Positions 36,986 to 46,656 of a stretch of 64,000 nt of DNA are shown piece by piece; position 1 is the first letter of the stretch; every line of letters begins with the position of its first letter. The DNA comes from Commensalibacter oyaizuii (GTDB taxonomy: Bacteria; Pseudomonadota; Alphaproteobacteria; Acetobacterales; Acetobacteraceae), in contig NZ_JASBAO010000001.1 of NCBI RefSeq assembly GCF_029953265.1, forward strand, positions 1,688,001 to 1,752,000, in the 5' to 3' direction. The notes under the pieces are model-generated. The model did no database searches. It had not been told where the DNA came from and saw nothing but the letters and a program-made list of their open reading frames with translations. The translations under genes were made by a program, and so were the position numbers.

Positions 36986-37912
36986 CTATCTTATTTTGCT
37001 TAATTCCAAAGCCCGTTGATAAATAATTTTTTTTGGCAGATGAACGGCTGTGGAAATCGTGGCAGCTGCGTCCTTAACAGACATGGTTTTTAAGGCTTCC
37101 AAAAGATGTTGGTCCAAATCATCGTCAGAAAGGGTTTCTTTTTGGGGTTTGGGGCCAATTAAAACGGTAATTTCACCACGGGGGGGGATACTGGTAAAAT
37201 GCTCTATCAGACCTTGCAGGGTATTGCGTTGTATCTCTTCAAATTTTTTGGTTAATTCCCTAGCAACTGCAGCAGGGCGATCTTGACCAAAAATTAAGGC
37301 AAGATCTTGTAGCATATCTACCAATCGGTGCGGGGCTTCATGCCATATCAGCGTGGATTGTAATCCCGCACGTTCGGCAGCTTTTAAAATGGCAAAGCTG
37401 CTTTGCCGTGCTGTGGATTTAGGGGGGGGGAACCCAACAAACATATAAGGGTGGGGGGGTAATCCAGACAAGGTTAACGCCATTAAGGCTGCATTGGGGC
37501 CAGGGATGGCAGAAATTGGAATATCGGCATCAATAACCGCCTTGCTTAATCGATATCCTGGATCAGAAAGCAACGGTGTCCCCGCATCTGAAACCAAAGC
37601 GATCTTTTTCCCTTGATTTAACCAAGATATAATTTGTTCTGTGCGTTGGGTTTCATTATGTTCGTGTAAACTTTCCATCTTTACAGACAGGCCATATGCG
37701 GCCAGTAATTTTGCTGTAACTCGTGTATCTTCGCATAATAAAATATCAGCCTCTTGAATGGCCTGTTTTGCGCGCAGGCTAAAATCATTTAGATTTCCAA
37801 TTGGTGTGGCAATTAAAACCAAGGATCCAAAATCTGGGCCAGAAGCTGTAGAATTAGATTGATTTGACTTGGTTAACGACGTATTTGAATATATGGGTTT
37901 TTTTAGTTTCAT
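36986..37912 (-). CDS. rsmI: 16S rRNA C1402 2'-O-methyltransferase
   Basis: 308 residues of the tetrapyrrole-methylase fold. Signatures: IATPIGNLNDFSLRA near residue 34, LLCEDTRVTAKLL near 57, SDAGTPLLSDPGY near 108, and PGPNAALMALTLSGLPP near 137. A variable N-terminal tail of about 28 residues precedes the fold. It methylates C1402 with SAM in the ribosomal decoding site. It is divergent from the LpoA-like gene, an arrangement shared with E. coli. Confidence 0.95.
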   Translation of the reverse strand: MKLKKPIYSNTSLTKSNQSNSTASGPDFGSLVLIATPIGNLNDFSLRAKQAIQEADILLCEDTRVTAKLLAAYGLSVKMESLHEHNETQRTEQIISWLNQGKKIALVSDAGTPLLSDPGYRLSKAVIDADIPISAIPGPNAALMALTLSGLPPHPYMFVGFPPPKSTARQSSFAILKAAERAGLQSTLIWHEAPHRLVDMLQDLALIFGQDRPAAVARELTKKFEEIQRNTLQGLIEHFTSIPPRGEITVLIGPKPQKETLSDDDLDQHLLEALKTMSVKDAAATISTAVHLPKKIIYQRALELSKIR

Positions 37913-37966
37913 GACATTAATAGATTAATTTATATGTTAGGTGTATCAAAGGAGTTAAGTAAGGTG

Positions 37967-39310
37967 ATGAAAAAGCCAAATCCTGTAAAGCAAATGATTT
38001 CATGCCATAGTACTATAATGGCGAATTTATTAAAAGTCGGTGTTTGTGTTCCTGTTCTTTTACTAGCAGCTTGTAATTCTGGTAGTGAAAATCACGGTCT
38101 TTTAGTATCTGATACAACACAAACCAATCCAAATAAACAGGTTGGATTATTATTACCTCTTAGCGGCAGAAATGGAAATTTAGGCAATAATATGCTTAAA
38201 GCTGCGCAATTAGCACTGAGCGATCCTTCGGCCCCTCCTTTAAATATATACGATACAGAACAAGTCGGTGGTGCAGCAGAAGCTGCACGTAGAGCAGTTG
38301 CTGCTAAAGATGGGATTATTTTAGGACCATTAACAGCACGGCAAACGTCAGAGGTTGCCTCGGTAACGACATCCTCTAATATTCCTGTTATAGCGTATAC
38401 CAGTGATGTTGCTGCATCTGGTCCAAATGTCTGGGCTTTTGGGATTACCCCAGAACAACAGGTTTTGACAATGGTGCGTGCAGCTAAAAATCAAGGGAAA
38501 ACCAAATTTGCAGCATTATTGCCTGATAACCCTATGGGACGTGCAATGGCAGGGGGGTTGACCAAAGCCTGCGCAGATTTGGGATTGATGCAGCCAACAA
38601 TCGTTTATCACAGTGCTGATTCTAATGATATTGTTCAAAAATTAAAAGCATTATCAAATTATGACGCACGTTTACAAGATGCAAAAAATAATCCTGAGGC
38701 TATTAGTAAAGCAGATAATACAGCGACTACAGCTCAAGAAAATACTAATGATGATAATTTATTAGATGAACTAGCACCTTCTGGAAATACTGCAAAGAAA
38801 TCTTCTCAAAAACTAGTATTAGGGGCGCCCCCATTTGATGCTTTGGTTCTAGCGGATACAGGATTGCAATTACAATCGGTGATTAATGCTTTGGGGGAAA
38901 CACAAATTGCATCACCACAAGTACAAATTATGGGACCAGGATTATGGGGTGCTTTTGCATCAAAATTGGGAAAATTGCAGGGCGCTTGGTACGCAGCACC
39001 TAATCCTACTAAACGTCAGGGATTTGTCAGACAATACACGGCAAAATATGGTCAAGCCCCTAAACCTTTGGCTGATTTAACCTATGACACAGCTGCATTA
39101 GCGAACTCGCTAAGTAAGGTTGGAGGATATACTTCTTCTAATTTAACGCGTGCAGATGGTTTTGATGGGGTTGACGGATTATTTGTTCTTAAACCTGATG
39201 GCCATGTTCAACGTGATCTTCAAATTTTCCAAATTCAACCCACTGGTGGCGGTAAAATGATAACGACACCATCAACGGTTATGTCTACAGGAACTAAAAC
39301 AAACAGTTAA
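37967..39310 (+). CDS. LpoA-like penicillin-binding protein activator lipoprotein
   Basis: About 447 residues from ATG 37967, which follows AAGG; other in-frame ATGs lie at 37934 and 37988. A lipobox LLLAAC gives a lipidated Cys near residue 36. The body is a type I periplasmic-binding fold (Peripla_BP_6): GLLLPLSGRNGNLGNNMLKAAQLAL, then ILGPLTARQTSEVASV and DALVLADTGLQLQSVINAL. An inserted acidic Asn-rich stretch near residue 240-270 is probably disordered. The position opposite rsmI matches lpoA in other proteobacteria. It likely activates a PBP1-type peptidoglycan synthase from the outer membrane. Confidence 0.85.
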   Translation: MKKPNPVKQMISCHSTIMANLLKVGVCVPVLLLAACNSGSENHGLLVSDTTQTNPNKQVGLLLPLSGRNGNLGNNMLKAAQLALSDPSAPPLNIYDTEQVGGAAEAARRAVAAKDGIILGPLTARQTSEVASVTTSSNIPVIAYTSDVAASGPNVWAFGITPEQQVLTMVRAAKNQGKTKFAALLPDNPMGRAMAGGLTKACADLGLMQPTIVYHSADSNDIVQKLKALSNYDARLQDAKNNPEAISKADNTATTAQENTNDDNLLDELAPSGNTAKKSSQKLVLGAPPFDALVLADTGLQLQSVINALGETQIASPQVQIMGPGLWGAFASKLGKLQGAWYAAPNPTKRQGFVRQYTAKYGQAPKPLADLTYDTAALANSLSKVGGYTSSNLTRADGFDGVDGLFVLKPDGHVQRDLQIFQIQPTGGGKMITTPSTVMSTGTKTNS

Positions 39311-39332
39311 TTTTTATATCAATGGGTCATGA

Positions 39333-39371
39333 AATCAAAAAGTCAATTTTATTAAAATTGACTTTTTGATT
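39333..39371. terminator. bidirectional terminator
   Basis: Perfect 18-bp arms AATCAAAAAGTCAATTTT (39333-39350) and AAAATTGACTTTTTGATT (39354-39371) with a 3-nt loop, between the convergent lpoA-like and lipid A acyltransferase genes. The A/T ends provide T-rich tails in both directions. Confidence 0.85.
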
Positions 39372-39395
39372 ATGATAGGTTGGTAAAGATTATTT

Positions 39396-40331
39396 TTAGC
39401 TATATAATTCTTTTGGCCAACGTTTATGAAGCCATAGCCATTGTTCAGGTTGTTGTCTGATCCATTTTTCCAAAATATCATTAATAATTTGAGTTAGTTT
39501 TTGAATATTTTCTGGGGTATTTTGGCTAAATTCTGAATAATCAATTGGTGGCTCGACAATCATACGTAATCGGGCTGGACCAATACGTTTTACATAACCA
39601 GGAATAATAGGGCATTGCAATTTTAAGGCAAGGCTGGCCACAGCAGAGGCAGTCATAGCAGGCTTACCAAAAAATTGAACTTTAATACCATCATTCATTT
39701 TTTGGTCGCTTAATACTCCTAGACGTTGTCCCGATAGTAAATGTTTTAAGGCTTGCCTTGCCCCTTTTGCCCCTTTGGGGAACATAGGGACTTCATATCC
39801 CATTGTTTCGTAACGTAATTGTAAAATCAAGTCATTAACATAAGGATTGCTGGCAGCCCTGAAAAAAGAGGAAAAAGGCACACCAAATTTTGCAACCGCA
39901 GGGGGTAACATTTCCCAATTACCTATATGTCCTGATACAAATAAAACAGGTCCCGATTTTTTTGACTGCTCAATTAAATATTCACTACCTACTACTTCCC
40001 ATCCTGGACCTTTTGGGGGATTTAGGGTTAGGGTTGCAAGATGTGGAAATTCCCCCACAGTTCTGCCCAGATTTTCCCATACCTTGCTGATGATATGTTG
40101 ACGCTGTGCTTTAGTAAGTTCAGGAATTGCTAATTGTAAATTTCTATCTGCGATACGGGAAACGGGCAGTTTTGTGCCAATAATTTTACATAGAATACCC
40201 CCTAGATTCGAAGATTGTTCAGGGGACAGGCAGCGTAATAAAGAAAGACATCCTTTTGCCAATATATATTCATTATATTGTAAAAAGTGATGAAAAGATT
40301 GCGATGCTTTTTTAAGATTAAAAATTGGCAT
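39396..40331 (-). CDS. lipid A biosynthesis acyltransferase (LpxL/HtrB-like)
   Basis: 311 residues of the LABLAP family, an inner-membrane-associated acyltransferase. The HX4D-type catalytic motif is SGHIGNWEMLPPAV near residue 134, with FRAASNPYVNDLIL after it and GVLSDQKMNDGIKVQFFGKPAMT near 218. The C-terminus EQWLWLHKRWPK is typical. It adds a secondary acyl chain to lipid A. Which chain (LpxL or LpxM type) cannot be told from sequence. Confidence 0.9.
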   Translation of the reverse strand: MPIFNLKKASQSFHHFLQYNEYILAKGCLSLLRCLSPEQSSNLGGILCKIIGTKLPVSRIADRNLQLAIPELTKAQRQHIISKVWENLGRTVGEFPHLATLTLNPPKGPGWEVVGSEYLIEQSKKSGPVLFVSGHIGNWEMLPPAVAKFGVPFSSFFRAASNPYVNDLILQLRYETMGYEVPMFPKGAKGARQALKHLLSGQRLGVLSDQKMNDGIKVQFFGKPAMTASAVASLALKLQCPIIPGYVKRIGPARLRMIVEPPIDYSEFSQNTPENIQKLTQIINDILEKWIRQQPEQWLWLHKRWPKELYS

Positions 40332-40356
40332 AATGAACAGTTATGAAAAGTGATGA

Positions 40357-41463
40357 ATGCATTATTCTATGTGGTTTTACAGGAATAGTGCAAGCAGTTT
40401 AAGAGAGGGTTATGTGAAGCAAAAATATTATCAAGGGCCAATAACCGATCATTTCGATGGTAAAGTTTTTACCAATTTAATTCGAATGCCCAAACAGCGT
40501 TATCTTAATGCATGGGACGGGATTAAATGGTACTTTCATATGATTACCAACACATGGTCAGGTCTTACACCCCACGTTGTGCAATCCCATCCCAATAAAA
40601 CAGAGGCAGGGTTAAAAGTGATTATGATCGGTCATGCCAGCGTTTTATTGCAAATACAGGGCTATAATATTTTGGTTGATCCCGTTTGGTCACCACGGGT
40701 TGGGCCATTGCCTTTTATTGGTAAAAAAAGGGTAAATCCGCCAGGGGTGCCTTTGTTTCACTTGCCTCATATTGATGCGGTGTTAATTACACATAACCAT
40801 TATGATCATATGGACATACGCACGTTACGCCGTCTTTACGTTCGTCACAAACCTATATTTTTTACACCCCTTGGTAACGACAATATTCTAAAGCGCCATA
40901 TTTCATCAAAAATGATGATCCATGCGATGGATTGGTTTGATAAATATGTCCTAAAAGAAGGCTTAAAGATTACTTTATGGCCATCTTATCATTGGTCAGC
41001 TCGGGGAATTTGCGATCGTAACCATGCTTTGTGGGGTGGATTTGTGGTTGCGTCTGATAAATACACTGTTTATTTCACAGGGGATACTAGTTATGGAGAT
41101 GGGGCAATTTTTAAACAATTGAAAACGCAATTTCCGAATCTGGATGTGGCTGTTATTAATATAGGGGCCTATGCCCCTCGCTCTTTGTTAAAAAATCATC
41201 ATAATGATCCAAAAGAAGCTGTAGATATTTTTTTAGATTGTGGTGCAAAGCAAGCTCTTGGTATTCATTGGGGAACGTTTCAGTTAAGCAGTGAGGAGGC
41301 CTATGAACCTGTGCATACATTATATGGGGTACTCAGAAATCATTTGCTGGCAGTTGATCAGTTTATCCCCCTGCGTCCTGGACAAGTGTGGTGTTTAAAA
41401 GAGCCTGCAATCGCTGAAGTGCCATTGGATCCTCCCACCGTAGATGTACTCCCAAAGGAATGA
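40357..41463 (+). CDS. MBL-fold metallo-hydrolase (NAPE-PLD/RomA-like)
   Basis: 368 residues. The metallo-beta-lactamase motif is ITHNHYDHMD near residue 145, preceded by MIGHASVLLQIQGYNILVDPVW and followed by YFTGDTSYGD near 240 and ALGIHWGTFQLS near 308. The layout matches the N-acyl-phosphatidylethanolamine phospholipase D group. A phospholipid substrate fits the lipid A neighbourhood but is inference. The last 101 bp overlap the 3' end of convergent lpxK, which is unusual; both C-termini look family-like, so the overlap seems real. The start may be ATG 40357 or the in-frame ATG at 40369. Confidence 0.85.
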   Translation: MHYSMWFYRNSASSLREGYVKQKYYQGPITDHFDGKVFTNLIRMPKQRYLNAWDGIKWYFHMITNTWSGLTPHVVQSHPNKTEAGLKVIMIGHASVLLQIQGYNILVDPVWSPRVGPLPFIGKKRVNPPGVPLFHLPHIDAVLITHNHYDHMDIRTLRRLYVRHKPIFFTPLGNDNILKRHISSKMMIHAMDWFDKYVLKEGLKITLWPSYHWSARGICDRNHALWGGFVVASDKYTVYFTGDTSYGDGAIFKQLKTQFPNLDVAVINIGAYAPRSLLKNHHNDPKEAVDIFLDCGAKQALGIHWGTFQLSSEEAYEPVHTLYGVLRNHLLAVDQFIPLRPGQVWCLKEPAIAEVPLDPPTVDVLPKE

Positions 41464-42367
41464 CATTGCTTTGTAGTGTTTTAGGTAATTTTACGTAATC
41501 TTTTGGCGTGGTGACGATAGAGATATCGTTGTAACGGTTACGAAGATTGTTTAGAATATAAATATCTTTGTCTTGGTAGTGATAATGGTCAGGGAAAGAA
41601 AATGTTTTAAAGAGCCTGAGTTTATTGTCTTGTAAACTTTGAAAGAATTTATCAGGTCTGCCTATTCCAGCAAATGCGATGACTTGTTGTCCTGCTAGCG
41701 TATGAATTTCAGGATTCATTTCTAAATATGCCTGAAAAACGGGTAGAGACTGCGGCAATATTGAACGAATTTGATATTGATCGTCTCCGATCAAAATGCA
41801 TGCTTTTGCACGCAATAGGCCATCTTGCAAAGCTTCACGCAAGGGACCTGCCGGCATGGCCATATGATTACCTAGACCCGCCCCGCCATCAATAATGAGT
41901 AAAGGCAGATCTTGATATAGGCTGGGATTTTGAAATCCATCATCCATAATTAACATCTGTGCCCCGTGTTTAATTGCTGTTTGTGCGGACAAAGCGCGGT
42001 TGCTGGCAACCCATGTGGGGGCAATTTGTGCCAGTAATAATGCTTCGTCGCCCACATCATGAACAGTATGGTAATTGGGGTCGACTAGGATCGGATTGGA
42101 ACAGGTTTTTTTCCGTTTATAGCCTCGGGTTAAGAAAGCAATTTTTATCCCCTGTTGCTGATAATATTGTCCTAAATCAAGGGCTAGGGTTGTCTTACCC
42201 GTTCCCCCAACACTTAAATTACCACAGCAAATTACAGGAACGGAAGCTTTCCAGCGAGGTTTCGATAATCTATATCGCGTTATGTTATGGGTGATGTAAG
42301 ATAAAGGATGCAGTAATTTTGCCATGAATGTTGGCGGATAAATTTGCCAAAATGCGGGGGCTTTCAT
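41363..42367 (-). CDS. lpxK: tetraacyldisaccharide 4'-kinase
   Basis: 334 residues. The P-loop GNLSVGGTGKTTLALDLGQYY is near residue 48, and the LpxK signatures MPAGPLREALQDGLLRA near 176, DDGFQNPSLYQDLPLLIIDG near 147 and AFAGIGRPDKFFQSL near 231 follow. It phosphorylates the 4' position of the lipid A disaccharide at the inner membrane. Its ATG overlaps the waaA stop by 4 nt. The 3' end overlaps the MBL hydrolase gene. Confidence 0.96.
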   Translation of the reverse strand: MKAPAFWQIYPPTFMAKLLHPLSYITHNITRYRLSKPRWKASVPVICCGNLSVGGTGKTTLALDLGQYYQQQGIKIAFLTRGYKRKKTCSNPILVDPNYHTVHDVGDEALLLAQIAPTWVASNRALSAQTAIKHGAQMLIMDDGFQNPSLYQDLPLLIIDGGAGLGNHMAMPAGPLREALQDGLLRAKACILIGDDQYQIRSILPQSLPVFQAYLEMNPEIHTLAGQQVIAFAGIGRPDKFFQSLQDNKLRLFKTFSFPDHYHYQDKDIYILNNLRNRYNDISIVTTPKDYVKLPKTLQSNVIPLGVHLRWEDPMALQRLQALLNTTLVQDAGG

Positions 42368-43656
42368 GGTTTTGTCATTTTCAGGATTAAAAGATTGTCT
42401 GCAATATCTGCAGCAAGTTTGCTTTGTTGGGTGATGATTTGCAAAGCTTGATTAGCACGGTCACTCCTTTTTTCTGGATGCATGATCATATCCCCAACCC
42501 AAGCAGTTAAATGATCGACGGTGGTAATATGGGCAATGCTGTTTCCAAATAAGTCGTATGCTTGTTTAAAGTTATGGATTTTTGTGCCCGTTGCCATTGC
42601 ACAATGAAGGCGGGCGGGTTCGAAGGGGTTGTGCCCGCCACCTTTGGGGGTGGTATTAATACTGTTGCCAATAAAGACGATGTCACACAGTCGATATAGT
42701 AACCCCAATTCACCCAATGTATCCCATAGATATAATGATCCAGCCATTAGTGGTTGGTTTAAACTACGTTGAGGAACAGCACCTAATGTGGTGACGATTT
42801 CATTTCTGCGTTCTGGATGGCGAGGAACAATGATGGTAATCAGATCTGGCCATTGTTGTTTTAGTTGCTGATGAACTTTAGCAATAAATAATTCTTCAGT
42901 GGTATGAGTGGAGGCAGCAAGCCATACAGGATGGGCATTTATGCTAAGTTTTAATTTTTGTAGTTCATCTGAATCATAGGGTAATTTTGGTGCGATTTGT
43001 TTTAAATCCCCCCAAAAATCAGCCTTTATCCCCAGTTTTTGTAAATTATGTTGATCGTGTGCAGAGCGTGCAGCAATCCACGTGAATTGTGTTAATAAGG
43101 CTTGTGCTGTTTTAGGAAAACGGCACCACGTGGAAAAAGATTTATCCGATAGGCGTGCATTGATTAACACAACAGGAGTATGATGATGAAGTTGAGTAAT
43201 AAGATTGGGCCATAATTCACTTTCCACAATGATACTGATTGAAGGGTGCCAATATTGCACGAAACGTTTAATCCATTTGGGTATATCTAAAGGCACAAAT
43301 TGATGAAGAATACGCTTGGACAAAGTTGGATGGTTTTTGAACTGTTGTTGAACAATGTGATAAGACGTAACTGTTCCCGTTGTGATTAAAAAATAGTGAT
43401 CAGATTTGCATGTATAAATAGCATGAATGATTGGGAAGATAGAAATGACTTCACCCACACTGGCGGCATGAAAATGAATGATTTCACCATCTGGACGCGC
43501 CAAAGTTGCATATCCCATACGTTCCCCAAGACGTTCCTTAATTTCTTTGCCTTTGTAACAACGACGCTTTAAATAGAGCTTTAATAATGGGGATATTAAG
43601 GTGGCAACACCAGCCCAAATTATTAGCAAAAAGGAAGACGGGGATTTTGATACCAT
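42364..43656 (-). CDS. waaA: 3-deoxy-D-manno-octulosonic acid (Kdo) transferase
   Basis: 430 residues. An N-terminal membrane anchor is followed by the WaaA signature ERLGERMGYA, HAASVGEV near residue 60 and EPARLHCAMATG near 347. The glycosyltransferase fold shows VESELWPNL near 138 and RHPER near 276. It transfers Kdo from CMP-Kdo to lipid A precursor. Its ATG overlaps the DUF374 stop by one base, so the three genes are one operon. Confidence 0.95.
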   Translation of the reverse strand: MVSKSPSSFLLIIWAGVATLISPLLKLYLKRRCYKGKEIKERLGERMGYATLARPDGEIIHFHAASVGEVISIFPIIHAIYTCKSDHYFLITTGTVTSYHIVQQQFKNHPTLSKRILHQFVPLDIPKWIKRFVQYWHPSISIIVESELWPNLITQLHHHTPVVLINARLSDKSFSTWCRFPKTAQALLTQFTWIAARSAHDQHNLQKLGIKADFWGDLKQIAPKLPYDSDELQKLKLSINAHPVWLAASTHTTEELFIAKVHQQLKQQWPDLITIIVPRHPERRNEIVTTLGAVPQRSLNQPLMAGSLYLWDTLGELGLLYRLCDIVFIGNSINTTPKGGGHNPFEPARLHCAMATGTKIHNFKQAYDLFGNSIAHITTVDHLTAWVGDMIMHPEKRSDRANQALQIITQQSKLAADIADNLLILKMTKP

Positions 43657-44336
43657 TATTGTTGGGCTTTGTTGGTGGCATTGTGAAGAGCGGTGATGAT
43701 GGTTTCCCCAATATGGTTATAATTATCTTTGGTTACAGCTATAGGTGATCCACAGACCATTTTGCCTTTGCCAAAGGGTAAGGGGATGATTAATTGATCC
43801 CAGCTTTTTAATCGCAGACACCGACAATACGCCCCCACGGGAACAATCTTAGTTTTGGAAAGTAAAGCTAGTTTTAACAGGCCTTCGTGCAGATGATGTC
43901 TGGGGCCTCTGGGGCCATCTGGGGTGATGGCTACCAGATGGCCTGCTTTGGTATGGGCCAATAATTCACGGAATGCTTTTGCCCCTCCTTTGTCTTGACC
44001 ATTTTTATTGGATGATCCTTGCACGGCCCATATACGCCACGGATCGACGACTTTGCTGATTAACCGTCCATCATTGTTACGACTGATTAAAACGTAAAGC
44101 TGTAAATTTGGGTTTTGAGGTAAGGCCCACCACCACAGTCGTGGACTGAGAGCCAGGCACTCATGCCAACAAGCTACTAAAGCAGGTTGGCCATTTTGAC
44201 AGGTTAGAAGTGTTTGTGCTTCTGCTTCAACATCAAAATGCCAACGCGTTGTTTTTAGCGCTAGCTTTAAATAGGCTCTGAAAAGAATAATCAGAAGCTC
44301 TTGAAAGATATTATGCTTAGAGAAAGCAGAACTCAT
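43656..44336 (-). CDS. DUF374 lysophospholipid acyltransferase family protein
   Basis: 226 residues. Acyltransferase-like motifs: ALVACWHECLALSPRLWWWA near residue 52, LVAITPDGPRGPRHHLHEG near 130, and KIVPVGAYC after it. DUF374 proteins regularly sit with waaA and lpxK in alphaproteobacteria and are thought to act in lipid A/LPS synthesis, though the acyl acceptor is not established. It is the first gene of the operon. Confidence 0.85.
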   Translation of the reverse strand: MSSAFSKHNIFQELLIILFRAYLKLALKTTRWHFDVEAEAQTLLTCQNGQPALVACWHECLALSPRLWWWALPQNPNLQLYVLISRNNDGRLISKVVDPWRIWAVQGSSNKNGQDKGGAKAFRELLAHTKAGHLVAITPDGPRGPRHHLHEGLLKLALLSKTKIVPVGAYCRCLRLKSWDQLIIPLPFGKGKMVCGSPIAVTKDNYNHIGETIITALHNATNKAQQ

Positions 44337-44434
44337 GAGTTTTACACTGTGTTAATAAAAATCTTATCGGTTTCTTAATATAAGTATCTTATTTAAAATG
44401 AAAATGTAAATTCGTTTTAGATAGTTAAATGCGG

Positions 44435-44465
44435 TAAAACAGCAAGCATATTGATTGCTGTTTTA
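44435..44465 (-). terminator. terminator after the sulfite reductase operon
   Basis: TAAAACAGCAA (44435-44445) and TTGCTGTTTTA (44455-44465) form an 11-bp stem with a 9-nt loop; a wobble and a G-C pair extend it. It lies 16 bp downstream of the DUF934 stop on the minus strand. Confidence 0.65.
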
Positions 44466-44480
44466 TCCTTTTGTTCTTTA

Positions 44481-44966
44481 TTACACTTTCCAGCGTAACC
44501 CAGAAAGGCGTTTTTCATTAAGGATCGAAGGTTGATAGGCTTCGGTGAAATCATTCATTGCTTGTTGCCAACTGTGAATATTGGCAGTTTCGGGTAAGGC
44601 TACGGTTGTAAATCCCGTACGGATTAGAAATTGATATTGATCAGATAACATTCTACCTGTGGCTCTTAACTCGCCTGTGAATTTTAATTGTTCACGAATT
44701 TTACGAGCTTGAGAAAATGCTCTGCCATCTTTAAACGCGGGAAAGTTTAGGGCAATGAGTGCCAGTTTTGATAAGAACGGTTTTAGTGCATCAATATCCT
44801 GATCACAGGGGAATAAGACACCCAATGGCTGAGAAGCTGCATCGATGTCCATCTCTGATAAAGATGCAAAAGGTACGATTGTATTTGGGGATAATGGATT
44901 GGGTAATTCCCCTTCGATCAATGTCCAAGGATCAGAAATGATCTCTCCGTTTTTAAGCAGTGGCAT
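44481..44966 (-). CDS. DUF934 protein of assimilatory sulfite reduction
   Basis: 161 residues from ATG 44966 (MPLLKNGEIISDPWT), chosen for its AAGGAGAT ribosome site over the ATG at 45014. The region IALNFPAFKDGRAFSQARKIRE is the DUF934 hallmark. It is thought to assist sulfite reduction, but its chemistry is undefined. Its start overlaps the sulfite reductase stop by 14 bp, so it is co-translated. The usual neighbour CysH is absent here. Confidence 0.9.
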   Translation of the reverse strand: MPLLKNGEIISDPWTLIEGELPNPLSPNTIVPFASLSEMDIDAASQPLGVLFPCDQDIDALKPFLSKLALIALNFPAFKDGRAFSQARKIREQLKFTGELRATGRMLSDQYQFLIRTGFTTVALPETANIHSWQQAMNDFTEAYQPSILNEKRLSGLRWKV

Positions 44967-46656
44967 AAACGATCTCCTTAAAGGGGGCGGTGCCAAGGCG
45001 ACGATAGGTATCAATAAAATGTTCGTTGTCTTGACGTTGTTCTAAATAAAAGTCAATCAGCTTTTTAACGGCGGCGATTGCTTCGTCTGCTGTAACGGAT
45101 GCACCTAAAATTGATCCAATAGATGCCCCTTCTTTATAGGAAGAACCGCCTAATTTAATTTGATAGAATTCTTCGCCTTTTTTATCAACACCTAGCACGC
45201 CGATATTCATAATATGATGATGCGCGCATGAATTAATACAACCATCGACACCGATATTAATAGGGCCAATTTTTTCTTGTAGTTCGATGTCTTCAAATAA
45301 GGCAGCAATTTGTTTAGCAACAGGAATAGAACGTGCGTTGGCCAAAGCACAATAATCCATTCCAGGACAGCATACAATATCTGTAATTAATCCAATATTT
45401 GGTGTGGCCAGTTTGTATTTTTTTAGTTCTTGCCATAAAGCGTAAAGCTGATCTTTACGAATATGTCCCAAAACAACGTTTTGTAGATGGGTGACGCGGA
45501 TTTCGCCAAAAGCAAATTGATCAGCTAGATCAGCCAAAGCATACATTTGTTCCGTAGTTATATCCCCTGGGGTTTTACCCACTTCTTTAAGGGCGATAAC
45601 AGCCGCAATATAATCTTTGTGGAAATGAGGATGTGTATTATTTTTAACCCAACGATCAAATGCTTTATCTTGCTTACGTTGATTTTCTAACGTTGCAGAG
45701 GCATTGGGGTAATCTGCTAAGGTGGGACGGCCAAAGCGTTTTTGAATCTGGCTCATAATATCATCAGACAGACGATATTGATCCAAATCCATACTAGCGA
45801 ATTCTTTTTCTACTTGCTCACGATAGGCATCAATTCCTAAATTTTCAACTAGGATTTTAATACGTGCTTTGTACAAATTATTGCGGATACCATGCAGATT
45901 ATATACGCGAATGATTGCTTCGATATAGGCAAGTAAATGTTCTGGGGGCAAATCATCACGAATGACTTTGCCTTGATAGGGGATTCGCCCTAACCCACCG
46001 CCTACCCATACTTCAAATACAGGTTTGTTTTGTTCATTTAGGCGTGTTAAAATACCGATATCATAAAAACAGGCGGCAACGCGATCGTTAGATGATCCAC
46101 TGATGGCGATTTTAAATTTACGTGGTAAGAATGTGAATTCAGGATGCAAGGTTGACCACTGACGCATGACTTCAGCATAGATGCGTGGATCTAAAATTTC
46201 GTCTTCGGCCAAACCTGCAAATTCATCGCTAGTAATGTTACGAATACAGTTTCCACTGGTTTGTAAAGCATGCATTTCAACAGATGCCAGATGGGTTAGG
46301 ATATCAGGAACTTCTTCTAACTTGGTCCAATGGAATTGTATATTTTGACGGGTTGTAAAATGTCCATACCCACGATCGTAATATTGCGAAACATACGCCA
46401 ATCCCCGTAACATGGTCGACGATAAAATTCCGTAAGGGATGGCTACTCGTAACATATAGGAATGCAATTGCAAATAAACCCCGTTCATCAAACGTAAGGG
46501 CTTAAATTCATCTTCAGATAGTTCACCACTAAGACGGCGTTGGATTTGGGAACGAAATTGATTGATACGTTCTTTTAGAAAATTGTGATCCAGTTGATCA
46601 TAGTTATAACGACCAACAGCCAAAGAGGTAGGGGAGGATGTAGGATGATTATTCAT
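44953..46656 (-). CDS. cysI: ferredoxin-type nitrite/sulfite reductase (CysI-like)
   Basis: 567 residues from ATG 46656 (MNNHPTSS), which overlaps the upstream DUF2849 stop by 8 nt; the ORF extends further to 46719 without good support. Two nitrite/sulfite reductase half-domains are visible, with YDRGYGHFTTRQNIQFHW near residue 90. The siroheme/4Fe-4S ligands are C-x5-C in VCCPGMDYCAL near residue 430 and C-x3-C in DGCINSCAHHH near 475. It reduces sulfite to sulfide. The neighbours DUF2849 and DUF934 fix the sulfite role over nitrite. Confidence 0.92.
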   Translation of the reverse strand: MNNHPTSSPTSLAVGRYNYDQLDHNFLKERINQFRSQIQRRLSGELSEDEFKPLRLMNGVYLQLHSYMLRVAIPYGILSSTMLRGLAYVSQYYDRGYGHFTTRQNIQFHWTKLEEVPDILTHLASVEMHALQTSGNCIRNITSDEFAGLAEDEILDPRIYAEVMRQWSTLHPEFTFLPRKFKIAISGSSNDRVAACFYDIGILTRLNEQNKPVFEVWVGGGLGRIPYQGKVIRDDLPPEHLLAYIEAIIRVYNLHGIRNNLYKARIKILVENLGIDAYREQVEKEFASMDLDQYRLSDDIMSQIQKRFGRPTLADYPNASATLENQRKQDKAFDRWVKNNTHPHFHKDYIAAVIALKEVGKTPGDITTEQMYALADLADQFAFGEIRVTHLQNVVLGHIRKDQLYALWQELKKYKLATPNIGLITDIVCCPGMDYCALANARSIPVAKQIAALFEDIELQEKIGPINIGVDGCINSCAHHHIMNIGVLGVDKKGEEFYQIKLGGSSYKEGASIGSILGASVTADEAIAAVKKLIDFYLEQRQDNEHFIDTYRRLGTAPFKEIVYATA

